A stretch of DNA of 64,000 bases from Mangrovibacterium diazotrophicum. GTDB taxonomy: Bacteria; Bacteroidota; Bacteroidia; Bacteroidales; Prolixibacteraceae. Below, piece by piece: positions 16,280 to 25,347 of the stretch. A program made the translations under genes and the position numbers. The stretch is from the NCBI RefSeq assembly GCF_003610535.1, contig NZ_RAPN01000001.1:1103320-1167319 (forward strand), read 5' to 3'. A model generated the notes under the pieces. It made no database searches, had not been told where the DNA came from, and worked only from the letters and a program-made list of their open reading frames with translations. Each line of letters opens with the position of its first letter. Position 1 is the first letter of the stretch.

Positions 16280-16804
16280 ATGACTCACGTGGAAAGCTTT
16301 TTAAATGAATTGAATAACTCAATTCAGGCTGATCAGACCAACGGCAACAAGCAGCAAAATACCGGTTTAATTCAGTTTATCGCTTCAACCAAAAACTCGC
16401 TTGATAATCTGCAGTCATACCTTGACAATAAACAAGTCGCCCAGTTCTACCAGGAAATCGGAGAGCTCAAATTCATGATCGAATACTCCGACGAAGTTCA
16501 CAAAAACTGGTTGCTCATTCGCGCTTATTCCGGAGCATTGGCCCGTCTCTCGTTGGAAGTTTCAATGAAACACGCGTCAGATGTGTCGTCCTATTACGAA
16601 ATCCAATATGGCCGTCGCCGGATTTTGAAGGAGGAAAGTTGGTTCGAACAACTGCGTTGGGAATTCCTGGACGAACTGAAAACGCTCGACGATGATGCGA
16701 AACTGACTCGTTTCCTGAACAAGCAGCACAAAAAGCTAAACAGCTGTTTTCAAGTCTACAAAAGCGAGCTGATGCTGTTTCTCGAGAGTCTGAACAAACA
16801 GTAA
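16280..16804 (+). CDS. Protein of unknown function, all-helical
   Basis: I do not recognise this 174-residue protein. It has no signal peptide or membrane segment. It is acidic to neutral and predicted mostly helical, with heptad-like stretches (SFLNELNNSIQAD, STKNSLDNLQSYLDN, RRRILKEESWFEQLRWEF) and a single Cys (in NSCFQVYKS). It sits 132 bases before the cellobiose phosphorylase gene, which has its own strong promoter, so the two need not be co-transcribed. The frame is continuous with codon use like its neighbours, so it looks real. A cytoplasmic adaptor is a guess only. Confidence 0.7.
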   Translation: MTHVESFLNELNNSIQADQTNGNKQQNTGLIQFIASTKNSLDNLQSYLDNKQVAQFYQEIGELKFMIEYSDEVHKNWLLIRAYSGALARLSLEVSMKHASDVSSYYEIQYGRRRILKEESWFEQLRWEFLDELKTLDDDAKLTRFLNKQHKKLNSCFQVYKSELMLFLESLNKQ

Positions 16805-16860
16805 TCCCTCCATTTTTAAAATAACTTTTCTACAACATATTTAATTTTGCGCCTATCTTT

Positions 16861-16890
16861 TTGTACTTTTTACAATTAAATTTATTTTTG
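16861..16890 (+). promoter_or_regulatory. Promoter of the GH94 gene (full consensus)
   Basis: TTG (16861-16863), exactly 19 bases, then TATTTTTG (16883-16890). This is the best match in the window to the Bacteroidota TTG-N19-TAnnTTTG promoter. The ATG follows 46 bases later. Confidence 0.82.
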
Positions 16891-16936
16891 CTTCGGAATT
16901 AGACAATTCTGGCTTATAAACCCAACAACACGACTT

Positions 16937-19372
16937 ATGAATTTCGGACATTTTGATGACGAAAAGCGGGAGTATGTTATTACCAACCCGCAAACACCCT
17001 GGCCTTGGATCAACTACTTAGGCAACGAAGATTTCTTTAGCTTAATTTCGAACACAGCCGGCGGCTATTCTTTTTACAAGGATGCCAAGTTCCGCCGGAT
17101 TACGCGCTACCGATACAACAATGTGCCGATGGACAACGGAGGCAAGTATTTTTACATCAACGATGGCGGGACTATTTGGAGCCCGGGATGGAAACCTTGC
17201 AAAACTCCGCTGGATGACTATTCGTGCCGCCATGGTATGAATTACACGGTCATTAAAGGGGCTAAAAATGGTATCGAAGCTGAAGTGCTGTACTTTGTTC
17301 CATTGAAAACCTGGGCTGAAGTTCAAAAGGTAAGTTTGAAGAACAACACCGATCAAAGCAAAAAAATAAAGCTGTTCTCGTTTGTCGAATGGGCACTTTG
17401 GAATGCCGCAACCGACATGGAAAACTTCCAGCGAAACTTCTCAACCGGCGAGGTTGAAATTGACGGAAGCACCATCTACCACAAAACAGAATACAAAGAG
17501 CGCCGCAATCACTATGCCTACTACTCGGTAAACGCACCAATCGGAGGCTTTGAAACCGACCGCGAAACATTCTTCGGACTGTACAATGGTTTCGACGAGC
17601 CGCAAACTGTTCTTGAAGGCGGACCACGAAACAGCGTCGCGCATGGCTGGTCGCCAATCGCGTCGCATTTCGTCGAAGTGGAGCTTCAACCCGGCGAAAG
17701 CAAAGAGTTGGTTTTCGTTTTGGGCTACGTTGAGAATGAACAAGACGATAAATGGGAATCCAAGAACATTATTAATAAAACGAAAGCCAAAGCGACACTG
17801 GAGCGTTTCAACACCGCAGAAAAAGTGGATGCGGCATTGGCCGAACTAAAAGCATACTGGGAAAAACTGCTGGGTGTTTTCACGCTCAACTCGAAGGAAG
17901 AAAAACTGAATCGCATGGTCAACATCTGGAACCAGTACCAGTGCATGATAACCTTCTGTTTCTCGCGCTCGGCTTCGTTCTTCGAAAGCGGCATTGGCCG
18001 TGGTATGGGCTTCCGCGACTCGAACCAGGATTTGATTGGCTTTGTGCACCAAATTCCGGAACGCGCCCGCGAACGAATCATTGATATTGCCTCAACACAA
18101 TTTCCCGACGGCGGTTGTTATCACCAGTATCAACCATTGACGAAAAAAGGAAATAACGAGATCGGTCAAGGGTTCAACGACGACCCGATGTGGCTGATTC
18201 TCGGTGCAACAAGCTATATCAAAGAAACCGGCGACTTCAGTATTCTGGTTGAGCCTGTCCCATTCGACAACGAACCGGGAACCGAAGTTTCCATGTTCGA
18301 ACACCTCACGGTTTCGTTTGACCACGTGGTGAACAACCTCGGGCCTCACGGATTGCCGTTGATCGGTCGTGCTGACTGGAACGACTGCCTCAACCTGAAC
18401 TGCTTCTCAAACGACCCGAATGAAAGCTTCCAAACGACCGAAAACAAAACCGAAGGTAGCAAAGCCGAAAGTTTGATGATTGCCGGCTTGTTTGTGGTTT
18501 ACGGACGCGACTATGTGGAGCTTTGCCGCAAGCTGGACAAAAACGAGGAAGCCGACCGCGCTCAAAAACACATTGACGCGATGGTAGAAGCCGTGAAACA
18601 ACACGGTTGGGACGGCGAATGGTTCCTGCGCGCTTACGACTACTACGGTAACAAAGTTGGATCGGATGAAAACGAAGAAGGCAAAATCTTCATCGAATCG
18701 AATGGCTGGTGTACGATGGCCGGAATCGGCATGGAAGAAGGTATGGTTGCCAAAGCGCTCGACTCAGTGAAAGAACGATTGGATTGCGAACACGGCATTG
18801 TACTGAACAACCCGGCCTTCACAAAATATTACATTGAGTACGGCGAAATTTCAAGCTACCCTGCTGGCTACAAGGAAAACGCCGGTATTTTCTGCCACAA
18901 CAACCCCTGGATTATGATCGGGGAAACGGTGCAGGGTCGCGGAGACCGCGCTTGGGATTATTTCCGGAAGATTTGTCCCGCTTACACCGAACATTTGAGC
19001 GACCTGCACAAAGTGGAACCTTATGTGTACGCCCAAATGATTGCCGGGAAAGACGCTTTCAAACCAGGCGAAGCTAAAAACTCTTGGTTAACCGGAACGG
19101 CAGCCTGGAACTACTACACCATCACCCAATACATTCTGGGCATCCGCCCAACTTACGACGGACTATTGATGGATCCGTGTGTTCCGGCAGAATGGGATGG
19201 CTTCCAAGTAACCCGTACATTCCGAGGAACGACTTTCAACATTGAAGTCACGAACCCGAACGGTGTGATGAAAGGCGTAATAGAACTTTGGATTGATGGT
19301 GAAAAAGCGGACGGCAGCCTGGTTCCGATAATCGGAAAAGCCAGCTGCGAAGTAAAAGTCATCATGGGCTAA
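16937..19372 (+). CDS. Cellobiose phosphorylase (GH94)
   Basis: An 811-residue cytoplasmic phosphorylase with the usual GH94 length and no signal peptide. It would split cellobiose with phosphate into glucose 1-phosphate and glucose, saving ATP. The N-terminal beta-sandwich domain begins [29 protein letters not shown]. The (alpha/alpha)6 domain carries [11 protein letters not shown] (358-366) and the catalytic-acid motif [10 protein letters not shown] with Asp480/Asp483. The [16 protein letters not shown] stretch lies in the phosphate/subsite region. Related GH94 enzymes act on chitobiose or longer cellodextrins, so cellobiose is the best but not the only option. It has its own promoter and terminator. 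No cellulase or transporter is adjacent; the SSS carrier at 22464 is not clearly linked. Confidence 0.93.
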   Translation: MNFGHFDDEKREYVITNPQTPWPWINYLGNEDFFSLISNTAGGYSFYKDAKFRRITRYRYNNVPMDNGGKYFYINDGGTIWSPGWKPCKTPLDDYSCRHGMNYTVIKGAKNGIEAEVLYFVPLKTWAEVQKVSLKNNTDQSKKIKLFSFVEWALWNAATDMENFQRNFSTGEVEIDGSTIYHKTEYKERRNHYAYYSVNAPIGGFETDRETFFGLYNGFDEPQTVLEGGPRNSVAHGWSPIASHFVEVELQPGESKELVFVLGYVENEQDDKWESKNIINKTKAKATLERFNTAEKVDAALAELKAYWEKLLGVFTLNSKEEKLNRMVNIWNQYQCMITFCFSRSASFFESGIGRGMGFRDSNQDLIGFVHQIPERARERIIDIASTQFPDGGCYHQYQPLTKKGNNEIGQGFNDDPMWLILGATSYIKETGDFSILVEPVPFDNEPGTEVSMFEHLTVSFDHVVNNLGPHGLPLIGRADWNDCLNLNCFSNDPNESFQTTENKTEGSKAESLMIAGLFVVYGRDYVELCRKLDKNEEADRAQKHIDAMVEAVKQHGWDGEWFLRAYDYYGNKVGSDENEEGKIFIESNGWCTMAGIGMEEGMVAKALDSVKERLDCEHGIVLNNPAFTKYYIEYGEISSYPAGYKENAGIFCHNNPWIMIGETVQGRGDRAWDYFRKICPAYTEHLSDLHKVEPYVYAQMIAGKDAFKPGEAKNSWLTGTAAWNYYTITQYILGIRPTYDGLLMDPCVPAEWDGFQVTRTFRGTTFNIEVTNPNGVMKGVIELWIDGEKADGSLVPIIGKASCEVKVIMG

Positions 19373-19379
19373 AAAATAA

Positions 19380-19406
19380 AAAGAGCGGATTCAGGTCCGC
19401 TCTTTC
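19380..19406 (+). terminator. Intrinsic terminator between GH94 and DUF2202 genes
   Basis: AAAGAGCGGA pairs with TCCGCTCTTT around a short loop. The flanking A and T runs let it serve both convergent genes. Confidence 0.9.
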
Positions 19407-19425
19407 TGTTTCTATTCGTTCGTTT

Positions 19426-20067
19426 CTAGTTGTTTTTCCCGCATCCGCGACCACGACAGTTCCCCTGCCCTTGTCCTCCTCGTTCCATATCTCCTTCAAC
19501 TATTTCATCAAAATGATCCTGTGGAAGGAGTTTCGGTTCATAGTTCTCGCCGTTGTTGGCCAACACCCTGGTAAAGGCCCGCAGGTGGTTTCGGCTGCCG
19601 CGAAGCAAATTCGAATACACCACTTTAATCGACTCATCTGTTGTTTCATCCAGCAAGCGTTCCAGATCTTGAATATCCAATTCCTCCACGTAGGCACCGC
19701 TTTCCAACGCCGCTACCAGCGAAACTTTGCCGTCACTCAACAACTGATCGTAAGTAGCCTGCAATTCTTCATTCTGAAAAACACCCGCTTCGGGATTTGC
19801 TGGATCATCCAAACCAAAGGCGTCCAACAAAGTAGCAATAGCCGCCATGTGATTGGCTTCAGCCATCGGGATATTCTCGAAAATGCGTAGATCGTACAAA
19901 TCACCAAAGGCCGTGTACAGGTCGTGCGCCAGTTTCTCTTCTTCGCGCATTTGCAGCAGCCCCGCTTTCGCCTCATCAGTCAGGCTTTCGCTGCCAACTC
20001 CGGCGTAACTGCTCATTACAACTGAGAGCAAGACTGCCAGTAAAATTCCACTTACTTTTGTTTTCAT
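19426..20067 (-). CDS. Exported DUF2202 (ferritin-like) protein with Cys/Gly tail
   Basis: A 213-residue exported protein: signal peptide (about 1-22, cleaved near SYAG) and a DUF2202 domain, a predicted four-helix ferritin-like bundle. Candidate metal ligands are seen in REEEKLAHDLY, AEANHMAAI and RGSRNHLRAF. The last 20 residues are unusual: GGQGQGNCRGRGCGKNN, rich in Gly and Arg with two Cys, like the tail of the protein encoded 11 bases upstream. DUF2202 has no firm biochemistry; a di-iron or other metal site is inference. It lies downstream of an ECF sigma/anti-sigma/CpxP operon and could belong to its regulon. Confidence 0.85.
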   Translation of the reverse strand: MKTKVSGILLAVLLSVVMSSYAGVGSESLTDEAKAGLLQMREEEKLAHDLYTAFGDLYDLRIFENIPMAEANHMAAIATLLDAFGLDDPANPEAGVFQNEELQATYDQLLSDGKVSLVAALESGAYVEELDIQDLERLLDETTDESIKVVYSNLLRGSRNHLRAFTRVLANNGENYEPKLLPQDHFDEIVEGDMERGGQGQGNCRGRGCGKNN

Positions 20068-20078
20068 AACTGAAATGA

Positions 20079-20528
20079 CTAACTGTTAGCACGACAAGTT
20101 CCGGAACCATTTCCCGAACGGCCCTGACCGTTGCCCTTACCCTGTCCTTTTCCTTTTTTGCCGGATTGCCCCACTGCGCTGCCATTGTTTCCACGGGCTT
20201 GACGCGCACTTTGCCAGGCCGCATATTCTTTTTGCTGATCAGCATTCAACAAGCCGTTGATGTCTTTTCGATGGGCATCGCGGGTATTCAGCATTTTTTC
20301 TCGAATTGCTTGCTTCGCTTCCAGATCGGTTGTCGACTGGCGCTCGGTCCGGTATTCAGCCATTTGCTTTTGAAAGCTTGTTTCCAGTTCGGTGATCGAA
20401 GCTTTCTGTTCATCGGTCAAATTTGAAATTCCGTTGATACACGAATTTTTCTTTGGGTTTTGTGCATTTGTATTCAGTCCCAATGTCACCAATAAAACCA
20501 TTGCTAAAATTCCAATTGTTGTTTTCAT
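20079..20528 (-). CDS. Spy/CpxP-like periplasmic protein with Gly/Lys-rich tail
   Basis: A 149-residue exported protein: signal peptide MKTTIGILAMVLLVTLGLNTNAQ, then a helical domain with LTxxQ-type motifs (NLTDEQKASI and LLNADQQKEY) typical of Spy/CpxP chaperones, then a low-complexity tail GKKGKGQGKGNGQGRSGNG ending in GTCRANS. Spy-type proteins bind unfolded periplasmic proteins, and relatives such as CnrX sense metals. The tail is basic, disordered and Cys-containing, like the neighbouring DUF2202 protein. I use the Met at 20528 because the signal peptide starts there; a start at 20549 would add seven residues. It is 11 bases before the DUF2202 gene, so co-transcribed with it. Confidence 0.8.
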   Translation of the reverse strand: MKTTIGILAMVLLVTLGLNTNAQNPKKNSCINGISNLTDEQKASITELETSFQKQMAEYRTERQSTTDLEAKQAIREKMLNTRDAHRKDINGLLNADQQKEYAAWQSARQARGNNGSAVGQSGKKGKGQGKGNGQGRSGNGSGTCRANS

Positions 20529-20637
20529 AACTTCTGTTTTTAAATTCATTCGATGTTGTTTTGTTTTCCCTCCGACTTGAAGGTTTTACTACTTGACACC
20601 GATTGAAATGAAAACTTGTGGTGTTAAAAGAGAAAAA

Positions 20638-20673
20638 ACAAAAAAAATCCTGAACCAGGGATTGGATCAGGAT
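20638..20673 (-). terminator. Terminator of the sigma/anti-sigma/CpxP operon
   Basis: On the minus strand ATCCTGA pairs with TCAGGAT around a 13-base loop, then a run of Ts. It separates the operon from the Spy-like/DUF2202 pair. Confidence 0.8.
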
Positions 20674-20693
20674 CAAATGAAGAAGAATGAATA

Positions 20694-21212
20694 TTATTCA
20701 GGCCTGCCCTGCCGGTGCTTTTTACCTGGTAGTTGAACGCGTTCGTCGCTGTTAAGCAACGACTGAAAAATATCTGCCAACCGAGCTTTCTGTTCATCAT
20801 TACAGATCGACTTCAATTCGAGGTAGAAGTCGCAGGTTGCCAACTTCAGATCCCGATGCTCTACACCTACTCGTTGCGCGATCGCTTGCAGATCTTCCCG
20901 ACTAACCGAATCAGAGAATAATTCGTCGAGCATTTCCACGCGTAACTGACTCATATCGTCAGCAATTCCCCGTGCCCGACGGTTGAACCGCCGGTTGGCT
21001 TCACGGAAAGGCTCGAGTTGGGCTTCACTCAAATTGAGTTCCTCTTTGAAAAAACGGGTTCGCCGGTCCCCGGGAACTTTCGTTTCTACCCGCTCGCGCG
21101 ACGAGCGCTCTTCATCATTACTGTGATAAAAAACTGTCGCTACCGTGGCTACGTTTGTAACCAATAGGATCACGACCAGCCAGCTTAATATTTTCACGTT
21201 TCGAAACATCAC
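20694..21212 (-). CDS. CpxP/CnrX-like periplasmic sensor protein
   Basis: A 172-residue protein with one N-terminal membrane segment (KILSWLVVILLVTNVATVATVF) that probably stays as an anchor, and a helical periplasmic domain with Spy/CpxP pattern: ELNLSEAQLEPFREANRRF and ICNDEQKARLADIFQSLL. Two Cys (127, 137) and several His residues could bind metal or form a disulfide. The start overlaps the anti-sigma stop by 4 bases (ATGA), a sign of translational coupling, so this is the third gene of the sigma operon. By analogy with Cpx or Cnr modules it may sense envelope stress and feed the anti-sigma factor; that is inference. Confidence 0.82.
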   Translation of the reverse strand: MMFRNVKILSWLVVILLVTNVATVATVFYHSNDEERSSRERVETKVPGDRRTRFFKEELNLSEAQLEPFREANRRFNRRARGIADDMSQLRVEMLDELFSDSVSREDLQAIAQRVGVEHRDLKLATCDFYLELKSICNDEQKARLADIFQSLLNSDERVQLPGKKHRQGRPE

Positions 21213-21637
21213 TCAAAGTTTAAAAGAAATTCTTCAATGGGTTCTTCGGATAAATCATCAAACGGCACCAACACTGCCTGCTCGGTCGAAGCAAGATCGG
21301 CTCGGGCATGATCGCCCACCCAAATGCCGAACCGAATTCCGACCGCGAGCAGCAAAACAATTAGCGCCGGTTGAAGCACGCGTTGCCAACGAACCCCGGA
21401 AACGCTGCGCCGCGCATCAATCCTGTTTTTGACACCTGTGTAAAAATACGGGCCGGGGTCTTGTGTCCTGTTTTCATCCAGCAAAAGCAAACTGCTTTTC
21501 AACTCCAGAAAGTATGTCATGCACTCGCCACATTCTTCCAGGTGAGCGGCAACCTGCTCCCTCGTTTTTTCAGGCAAACTGCCTTCCAGGTAGAAAATCA
21601 GCTCTTTGCGAACGCTATGATGGTTCATCGTTTTCAT
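21209..21637 (-). CDS. Anti-sigma factor with zinc-finger-like N-terminus
   Basis: A cytoplasmic N-terminal domain with HLEECGEC, the His-x3-Cys-x2-Cys pattern of zinc-binding anti-sigma (ZAS) factors; one membrane segment (VLQPALIVLLLAVGIRFGIWVG); and a short acidic periplasmic tail. It should bind and hold the ECF sigma factor encoded just upstream until a signal arrives. Starts at 21652 (MCQTIMKTMNHH) or 21628 (MNHHS) are also possible. I take 21637 (MKTMNHHS) because family members usually begin with a few residues before the NHx motif. It overlaps the CpxP-like gene by 4 bases. Confidence 0.88.
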   Translation of the reverse strand: MKTMNHHSVRKELIFYLEGSLPEKTREQVAAHLEECGECMTYFLELKSSLLLLDENRTQDPGPYFYTGVKNRIDARRSVSGVRWQRVLQPALIVLLLAVGIRFGIWVGDHARADLASTEQAVLVPFDDLSEEPIEEFLLNFE

Positions 21638-21674
21638 AATCGTTTGACACATTTTTCAATTAAAACTTGTGCAC

Positions 21675-22250
21675 TCAAATGCCCTTTTTGTAGCACTGGT
21701 ACAACTTCTTTTGCAATCCAAGTTTTGCGCGGTGAATCAACGATTCGACCGACGACAGGGAAAGCCCCATCACTTCTGCAATATCCTGGTACGCGAGATC
21801 TTCCAGTTTGCTCAGCGTAAAAGCCACACGCTGACGCTCGGGCAAACTATTTATAGCTTTGTACAAATTGGTTCTTCGTTGATCATTTTCTACTTCGTGG
21901 TCGGGCCTGGAACTCCAGCTTTCATCGGGCACATCCACTTTCGTTTCATCTCCCAAACTGATCCCAACCGAACGGAAAAACTTCCGCCGCTTGTTGTCGC
22001 GCACAAAATTGAGCGATCGGTTCACAGCAATGCGGTAGATCCAGGTTGACAACTTCGATTCACCCCGAAACTTGTGCAACGAATGATATAATTCGACAAA
22101 TATTTCCTGCGCCAGATCCTCCGCATCATTTCGATCCTGCACAAAGCCCAGACAGGTGTGCAAAACCATCTTTTGATGACGATCCACCAAGAGCCGAAAG
22201 GCCTTTTCATCGCCATCATTGATTTGCTGCACCAAGTCCTGATCAGTCAT
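21675..22250 (-). CDS. ECF-family RNA polymerase sigma factor
   Basis: A 191-residue sigma-70 family ECF factor. The region 2 motif is DAEDLAQEIFVELYHSLHKFRGESKLSTWIYRIAVN. The region 4 helix-turn-helix is LPERQRVAFTLSKLEDLAYQDIAEVMGLSLSSVESLIHRAKLGL. It directs RNA polymerase to envelope- or stress-related promoters and is controlled by the anti-sigma factor just downstream. The longer frame begins at a GTG (22280), but the ATG at 22250 gives the standard start TDQDLVQQI. First gene of the operon sigma, anti-sigma, CpxP-like. Its own promoter has no TAnnTTTG match, as expected if it is autoregulated, but I cannot show that. Confidence 0.92.
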   Translation of the reverse strand: MTDQDLVQQINDGDEKAFRLLVDRHQKMVLHTCLGFVQDRNDAEDLAQEIFVELYHSLHKFRGESKLSTWIYRIAVNRSLNFVRDNKRRKFFRSVGISLGDETKVDVPDESWSSRPDHEVENDQRRTNLYKAINSLPERQRVAFTLSKLEDLAYQDIAEVMGLSLSSVESLIHRAKLGLQKKLYQCYKKGI

Positions 22251-22463
22251 TTTTGAGGTATTCAGTTTTGGTTTTGACACGAATTTATAGAAAAACTTGC
22301 GGCCCGTTCACTTAAAATCTCACCATTTTCTCCATTTGCTTGCAGCAGTGATGTTTTCACTTGTTTTTTCCTACCCAATTTAACCGAAAATAAAAGGCAA
22401 AAGGCCCGAGATTAACGCCAATAATTGCTATTTTTAACCCAACAACTTATAAACCCTCAACCA

Positions 22464-24293
22464 ATGAATCTGACTATTACCGACGTAATTATTATTGCGT
22501 TGTACCTGGTGGCTACAGTCGTTATCGGACTGGTTTTGAAAAAAGTCGCTCAAAAAAGCAAATCCAATTATCTTCTTGGTGGAAACAAATTGCCCTGGTA
22601 TATGCTTGGCTTGTCCAACGCGTCCGGAATGTTCGACATTTCCGGCACCATGTGGCTGGTGACACTTCTTTTTGTGTATGGGCTCAAAAGTATCTGGATC
22701 CCCTGGCTTTGGCCGGTGTTCAACCAGGTATTTTTAATGGTTTTCCTGAGTATCTGGCTACGCCGCTCGAATGTAACAACCGGTGCCGAATGGATCAATA
22801 CCCGCTTTGGAAGGAGTTTGGACAGTAGCCTTTCGCACGGCGTCGTGGTTATTTTCGCGCTCATCCTTTGCCTGGGTTATCTGGCTTATGGCTTTATCGG
22901 GCTGGGCAAATTTGTGATGATTTTTATCCCCTGGCATGTTGTGGCTCCTTATATACCTTTCACTGTGCCGGAAGCCTACGTTCCTCACATTTACGGGATC
23001 ACCTTCACGCTGTTCGCCGTTTTCTATGCCGTTCTGGGTGGAATGACCAGTATTGTTTGGGCCGATGTTTTGCAATACATCATCATGACCATTTCGGCAA
23101 TTCTGATTGGCGTGCTGGCCATGAAAGCGCTGACTGTAGAAACATTGAATGTGCCGGATGGCTGGAAAACCCCCTTCTTCGGGTGGAAGCTCGATGGGCT
23201 CGACTGGCGGGGAATGATCGACCAGGTGAATGACAAAATTGCCAGCGATGGCTATTCGCTCTTCACGATCTTTTTTATGATGATGGTCTTCAAAGGATTG
23301 CTGGTTTCCATTGCCGGTCCGGCACCAACCTATGATATGCAGAAAATTCTTTCAACAAAAACGCCGAAAGACGCAGCCAAAATGAGTGCTTTCGTATCGG
23401 TGGTTTTGATGCCAATCCGCTACTTCATGATTGCCGGTTTTGCCGTATTGGGAATCCTCTACTTCGACCGTTTAAACCTGATGGTTGCCGGACAAATTGA
23501 CTTCGAGCAAATTCTGCCGTCGGCAATTGCCGAATTCGTTCCTGTTGGTTTTATGGGATTGCTTCTCGCTGGCTTGCTGGCAGCCTTCAACTCAACCTTT
23601 GCCGGAACGCTAAATGCTGCCCAAGCCTACGTGGTTAACGATATTTACCTGCGCTACGTAAACCCCGATGCTTCCAATAACAAACTTAAAAATATCAACT
23701 ACGCAACCGGGATTATCGTTGTAATTATCAGTATCATCTTCGGCGTTTTCGCCCAAAACGTAAACAGCATGTTGCAGTGGATCGTGTCTGCGCTTTACGG
23801 CAGCTACGTGGTATCCAACGTGTTGAAATGGTACTGGTGGCGTTTTAATGGCTATGGCTATTTCTGGGGTATGGTGGCTGGCCTGATCCCAGCGTTGATT
23901 TTCCCTTACATCTTCACAGAAACTTTGGATTTGTACTATTTCCCTTGGCTGCTGCTGGTTTCGGTAATCGGTGCCATGTTGGGTACTTTCCTGTCGAAAC
24001 CAACCGACGAGGAAGTTTTGAAAGAATTCTACCGAACTGTTCGCCCGTGGGGATTCTGGGGACCGATTAAAGCGAAAGTCATGGCTGAAGATCCGACTTT
24101 CGTTCCCAACAAAAATTTCAAGCTGGACATGTTCAATGTGATCATCGGAACAACCGCGCAAACAGCCCTGGTTGCTATGCCAATCTACATTGTACTGAAA
24201 GATACACTTCCGATTTGGATTACGATCGCCATCACCATCGTGTGTGGTCTGATTCTGAAAAAAACCTGGTGGGACCGATTACCCGAAAAATAG
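22464..24293 (+). CDS. Sodium:solute symporter (SSS family)
   Basis: A 609-residue inner-membrane carrier with about 14 membrane segments, an SSS-family length. Sodium-site and core signatures include LSNASGMFDISGTMW and the conserved GLLLAGLLAAFNSTFAGTLNAAQAYVVNDIYLRYV. It uses the sodium gradient to bring in a solute. Relatives carry sugars, inositol, amino acids or sialic acid, so the substrate is open. I start at ATG 22464 because a frame extending to 22425 adds a non-conserved N-terminus. The sigma operon is divergent. A long hairpin ends the gene. Confidence 0.9.
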   Translation: MNLTITDVIIIALYLVATVVIGLVLKKVAQKSKSNYLLGGNKLPWYMLGLSNASGMFDISGTMWLVTLLFVYGLKSIWIPWLWPVFNQVFLMVFLSIWLRRSNVTTGAEWINTRFGRSLDSSLSHGVVVIFALILCLGYLAYGFIGLGKFVMIFIPWHVVAPYIPFTVPEAYVPHIYGITFTLFAVFYAVLGGMTSIVWADVLQYIIMTISAILIGVLAMKALTVETLNVPDGWKTPFFGWKLDGLDWRGMIDQVNDKIASDGYSLFTIFFMMMVFKGLLVSIAGPAPTYDMQKILSTKTPKDAAKMSAFVSVVLMPIRYFMIAGFAVLGILYFDRLNLMVAGQIDFEQILPSAIAEFVPVGFMGLLLAGLLAAFNSTFAGTLNAAQAYVVNDIYLRYVNPDASNNKLKNINYATGIIVVIISIIFGVFAQNVNSMLQWIVSALYGSYVVSNVLKWYWWRFNGYGYFWGMVAGLIPALIFPYIFTETLDLYYFPWLLLVSVIGAMLGTFLSKPTDEEVLKEFYRTVRPWGFWGPIKAKVMAEDPTFVPNKNFKLDMFNVIIGTTAQTALVAMPIYIVLKDTLPIWITIAITIVCGLILKKTWWDRLPEK

Positions 24294-24345
24294 ACAATTC
24301 AACACTAATCATAACCGCTCAGGATTCCAACTGAGCTTTGGTTAA

Positions 24346-24396
24346 ATAAATGACAGGAAAAGGAGACTCCACAGTCTTTCATTTCCTGTCATTTAT
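24346..24396 (+). terminator. Terminator-like hairpin after the SSS carrier
   Basis: Exact 15-base arms ATAAATGACAGGAAA and TTTCCTGTCATTTAT flank a 21-base loop. The following sequence is only moderately T-rich. It may act on both strands. Confidence 0.7.
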
Positions 24397-24509
24397 CATG
24401 TTTTGCCGGGCAAATGCAAACGTTTGTCCTCTTGTTAAGTATTTTTAACGAAATTTTTGCGCCGAAAGATCAGATTTGCCTAATTTTAGACAAATTTTGA
24501 TCCGAAACC

Positions 24510-24785
24510 ATGAAAGCAGTTATTTTAACCTCTTCGATTTTCTACTTGTTAGGGTTGAAGGTTTCTCAAAACATTGAAGCCAATCCCAAAGAACTCCAGG
24601 ACGCCAACCCAGCACCGGTAAAACAAGAACAAGTAATCGAAAAACCTGTTGCCGAAAAAACAGAAGAGCAAAAAACGCTTTACACAACAACTCCACAAAA
24701 GGAGACTCCGACGATGAATTCGGATTCAGGATTTAACTCCGTGGTTCGACAAAAATCAACACATTTAATGGAAAAGATGGACTAA
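24510..24785 (+). CDS. Small exported or membrane-anchored protein, unknown
   Basis: I do not recognise this 91-residue protein. It has a short hydrophobic start (MKAVILTSSIFYLLGLKV) that could be a signal or anchor, followed by a Glu/Lys/Pro/Gln-rich, probably disordered part (PAPVKQEQVIEKPVAEKTEEQ). No Cys. It is tail-to-tail with the thioesterase gene, 4 bases apart. The codon use is ordinary and the frame has a plausible ATG, but its small size and low complexity keep the call modest. Confidence 0.5.
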   Translation: MKAVILTSSIFYLLGLKVSQNIEANPKELQDANPAPVKQEQVIEKPVAEKTEEQKTLYTTTPQKETPTMNSDSGFNSVVRQKSTHLMEKMD

Positions 24786-24789
24786 CAAA

Positions 24790-25278
24790 TTAGTCCTCCT
24801 TATCGAAAAAAGCTTCCACACCAGGGTAATGATATTTCTCCCGGGCAATTCGTTCCGGAAAAATAAAGTAGTCCATTTCAGCCATCGTGCATAACTTCCC
24901 TTCCGAATTATAAATCCGGGCCTCAATTTTGGCAGTTCTCCGTTGTTTTTCCAACAACTTCGCACGTAAAGTAATCTTCCCCGTATTTGTATAAACCGGC
25001 TCCTTGTATTTTACATTCAGCTCTGTTGTAACACCTGCAGTTCCGCACTTGACATACACAACCCAGCCCCCAATTTCATCGAGCAAAGTGGCTTGAATTC
25101 CACCGTGCAACACATTCACCCAGCCCATAAAATTTGGCTGTGGTTCCCATTCGGCATACAGTTCATCACCGTCTTCCCAAAATTCCAGTTTCAGACCAAT
25201 TGGGTTATGTGGCGAGCATCCGATGCACTGGTAAAGTTCCGGATCATCGTTTCTATGAACATTCAATATTTTTCTCAT
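24790..25278 (-). CDS. Hotdog-fold thioesterase, PaaI-like
   Basis: A 162-residue hotdog-fold protein. GWVNVLHGGIQATLLDEIGGW (about 52-72) is the PaaI/thioesterase signature, where HGG contacts CoA and Asp67 is the usual catalytic acid. It would cleave acyl-CoA, with the exact acyl group unknown. The N-terminal CIGCSPHNPIGL is a variant seen in some Bacteroidota members. It starts at ATG 25278 after a short space from the prohibitin gene upstream, whose terminator lies in that space. Confidence 0.85.
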   Translation of the reverse strand: MRKILNVHRNDDPELYQCIGCSPHNPIGLKLEFWEDGDELYAEWEPQPNFMGWVNVLHGGIQATLLDEIGGWVVYVKCGTAGVTTELNVKYKEPVYTNTGKITLRAKLLEKQRRTAKIEARIYNSEGKLCTMAEMDYFIFPERIAREKYHYPGVEAFFDKED

Positions 25279-25292
25279 GGCAACTGTTTTAG

Positions 25293-25329
25293 TAAAAATG
25301 AAACCGGCCGGAAATTACTTCCCGACCGG
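25293..25329 (-). terminator. Terminator of the prohibitin gene
   Basis: On the minus strand CCGGTCGGGAA pairs with TTTCCGGCCGG (two G-U pairs) around a GTAA tetraloop, followed by TTTCATTTTT. It lies between the prohibitin stop (25348) and the thioesterase start. A TAACTTTG on the same strand (25334-25341) may drive the thioesterase gene. Confidence 0.8.
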
Positions 25330-25347
25330 CCTTCAAAGTTAATATCT

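Noticed and set aside
22251-22463. A -7 element for the first ECF sigma gene
   Set aside because: No TAnnTTTG is present upstream of 22250, and the sequence there does not suggest another known promoter.
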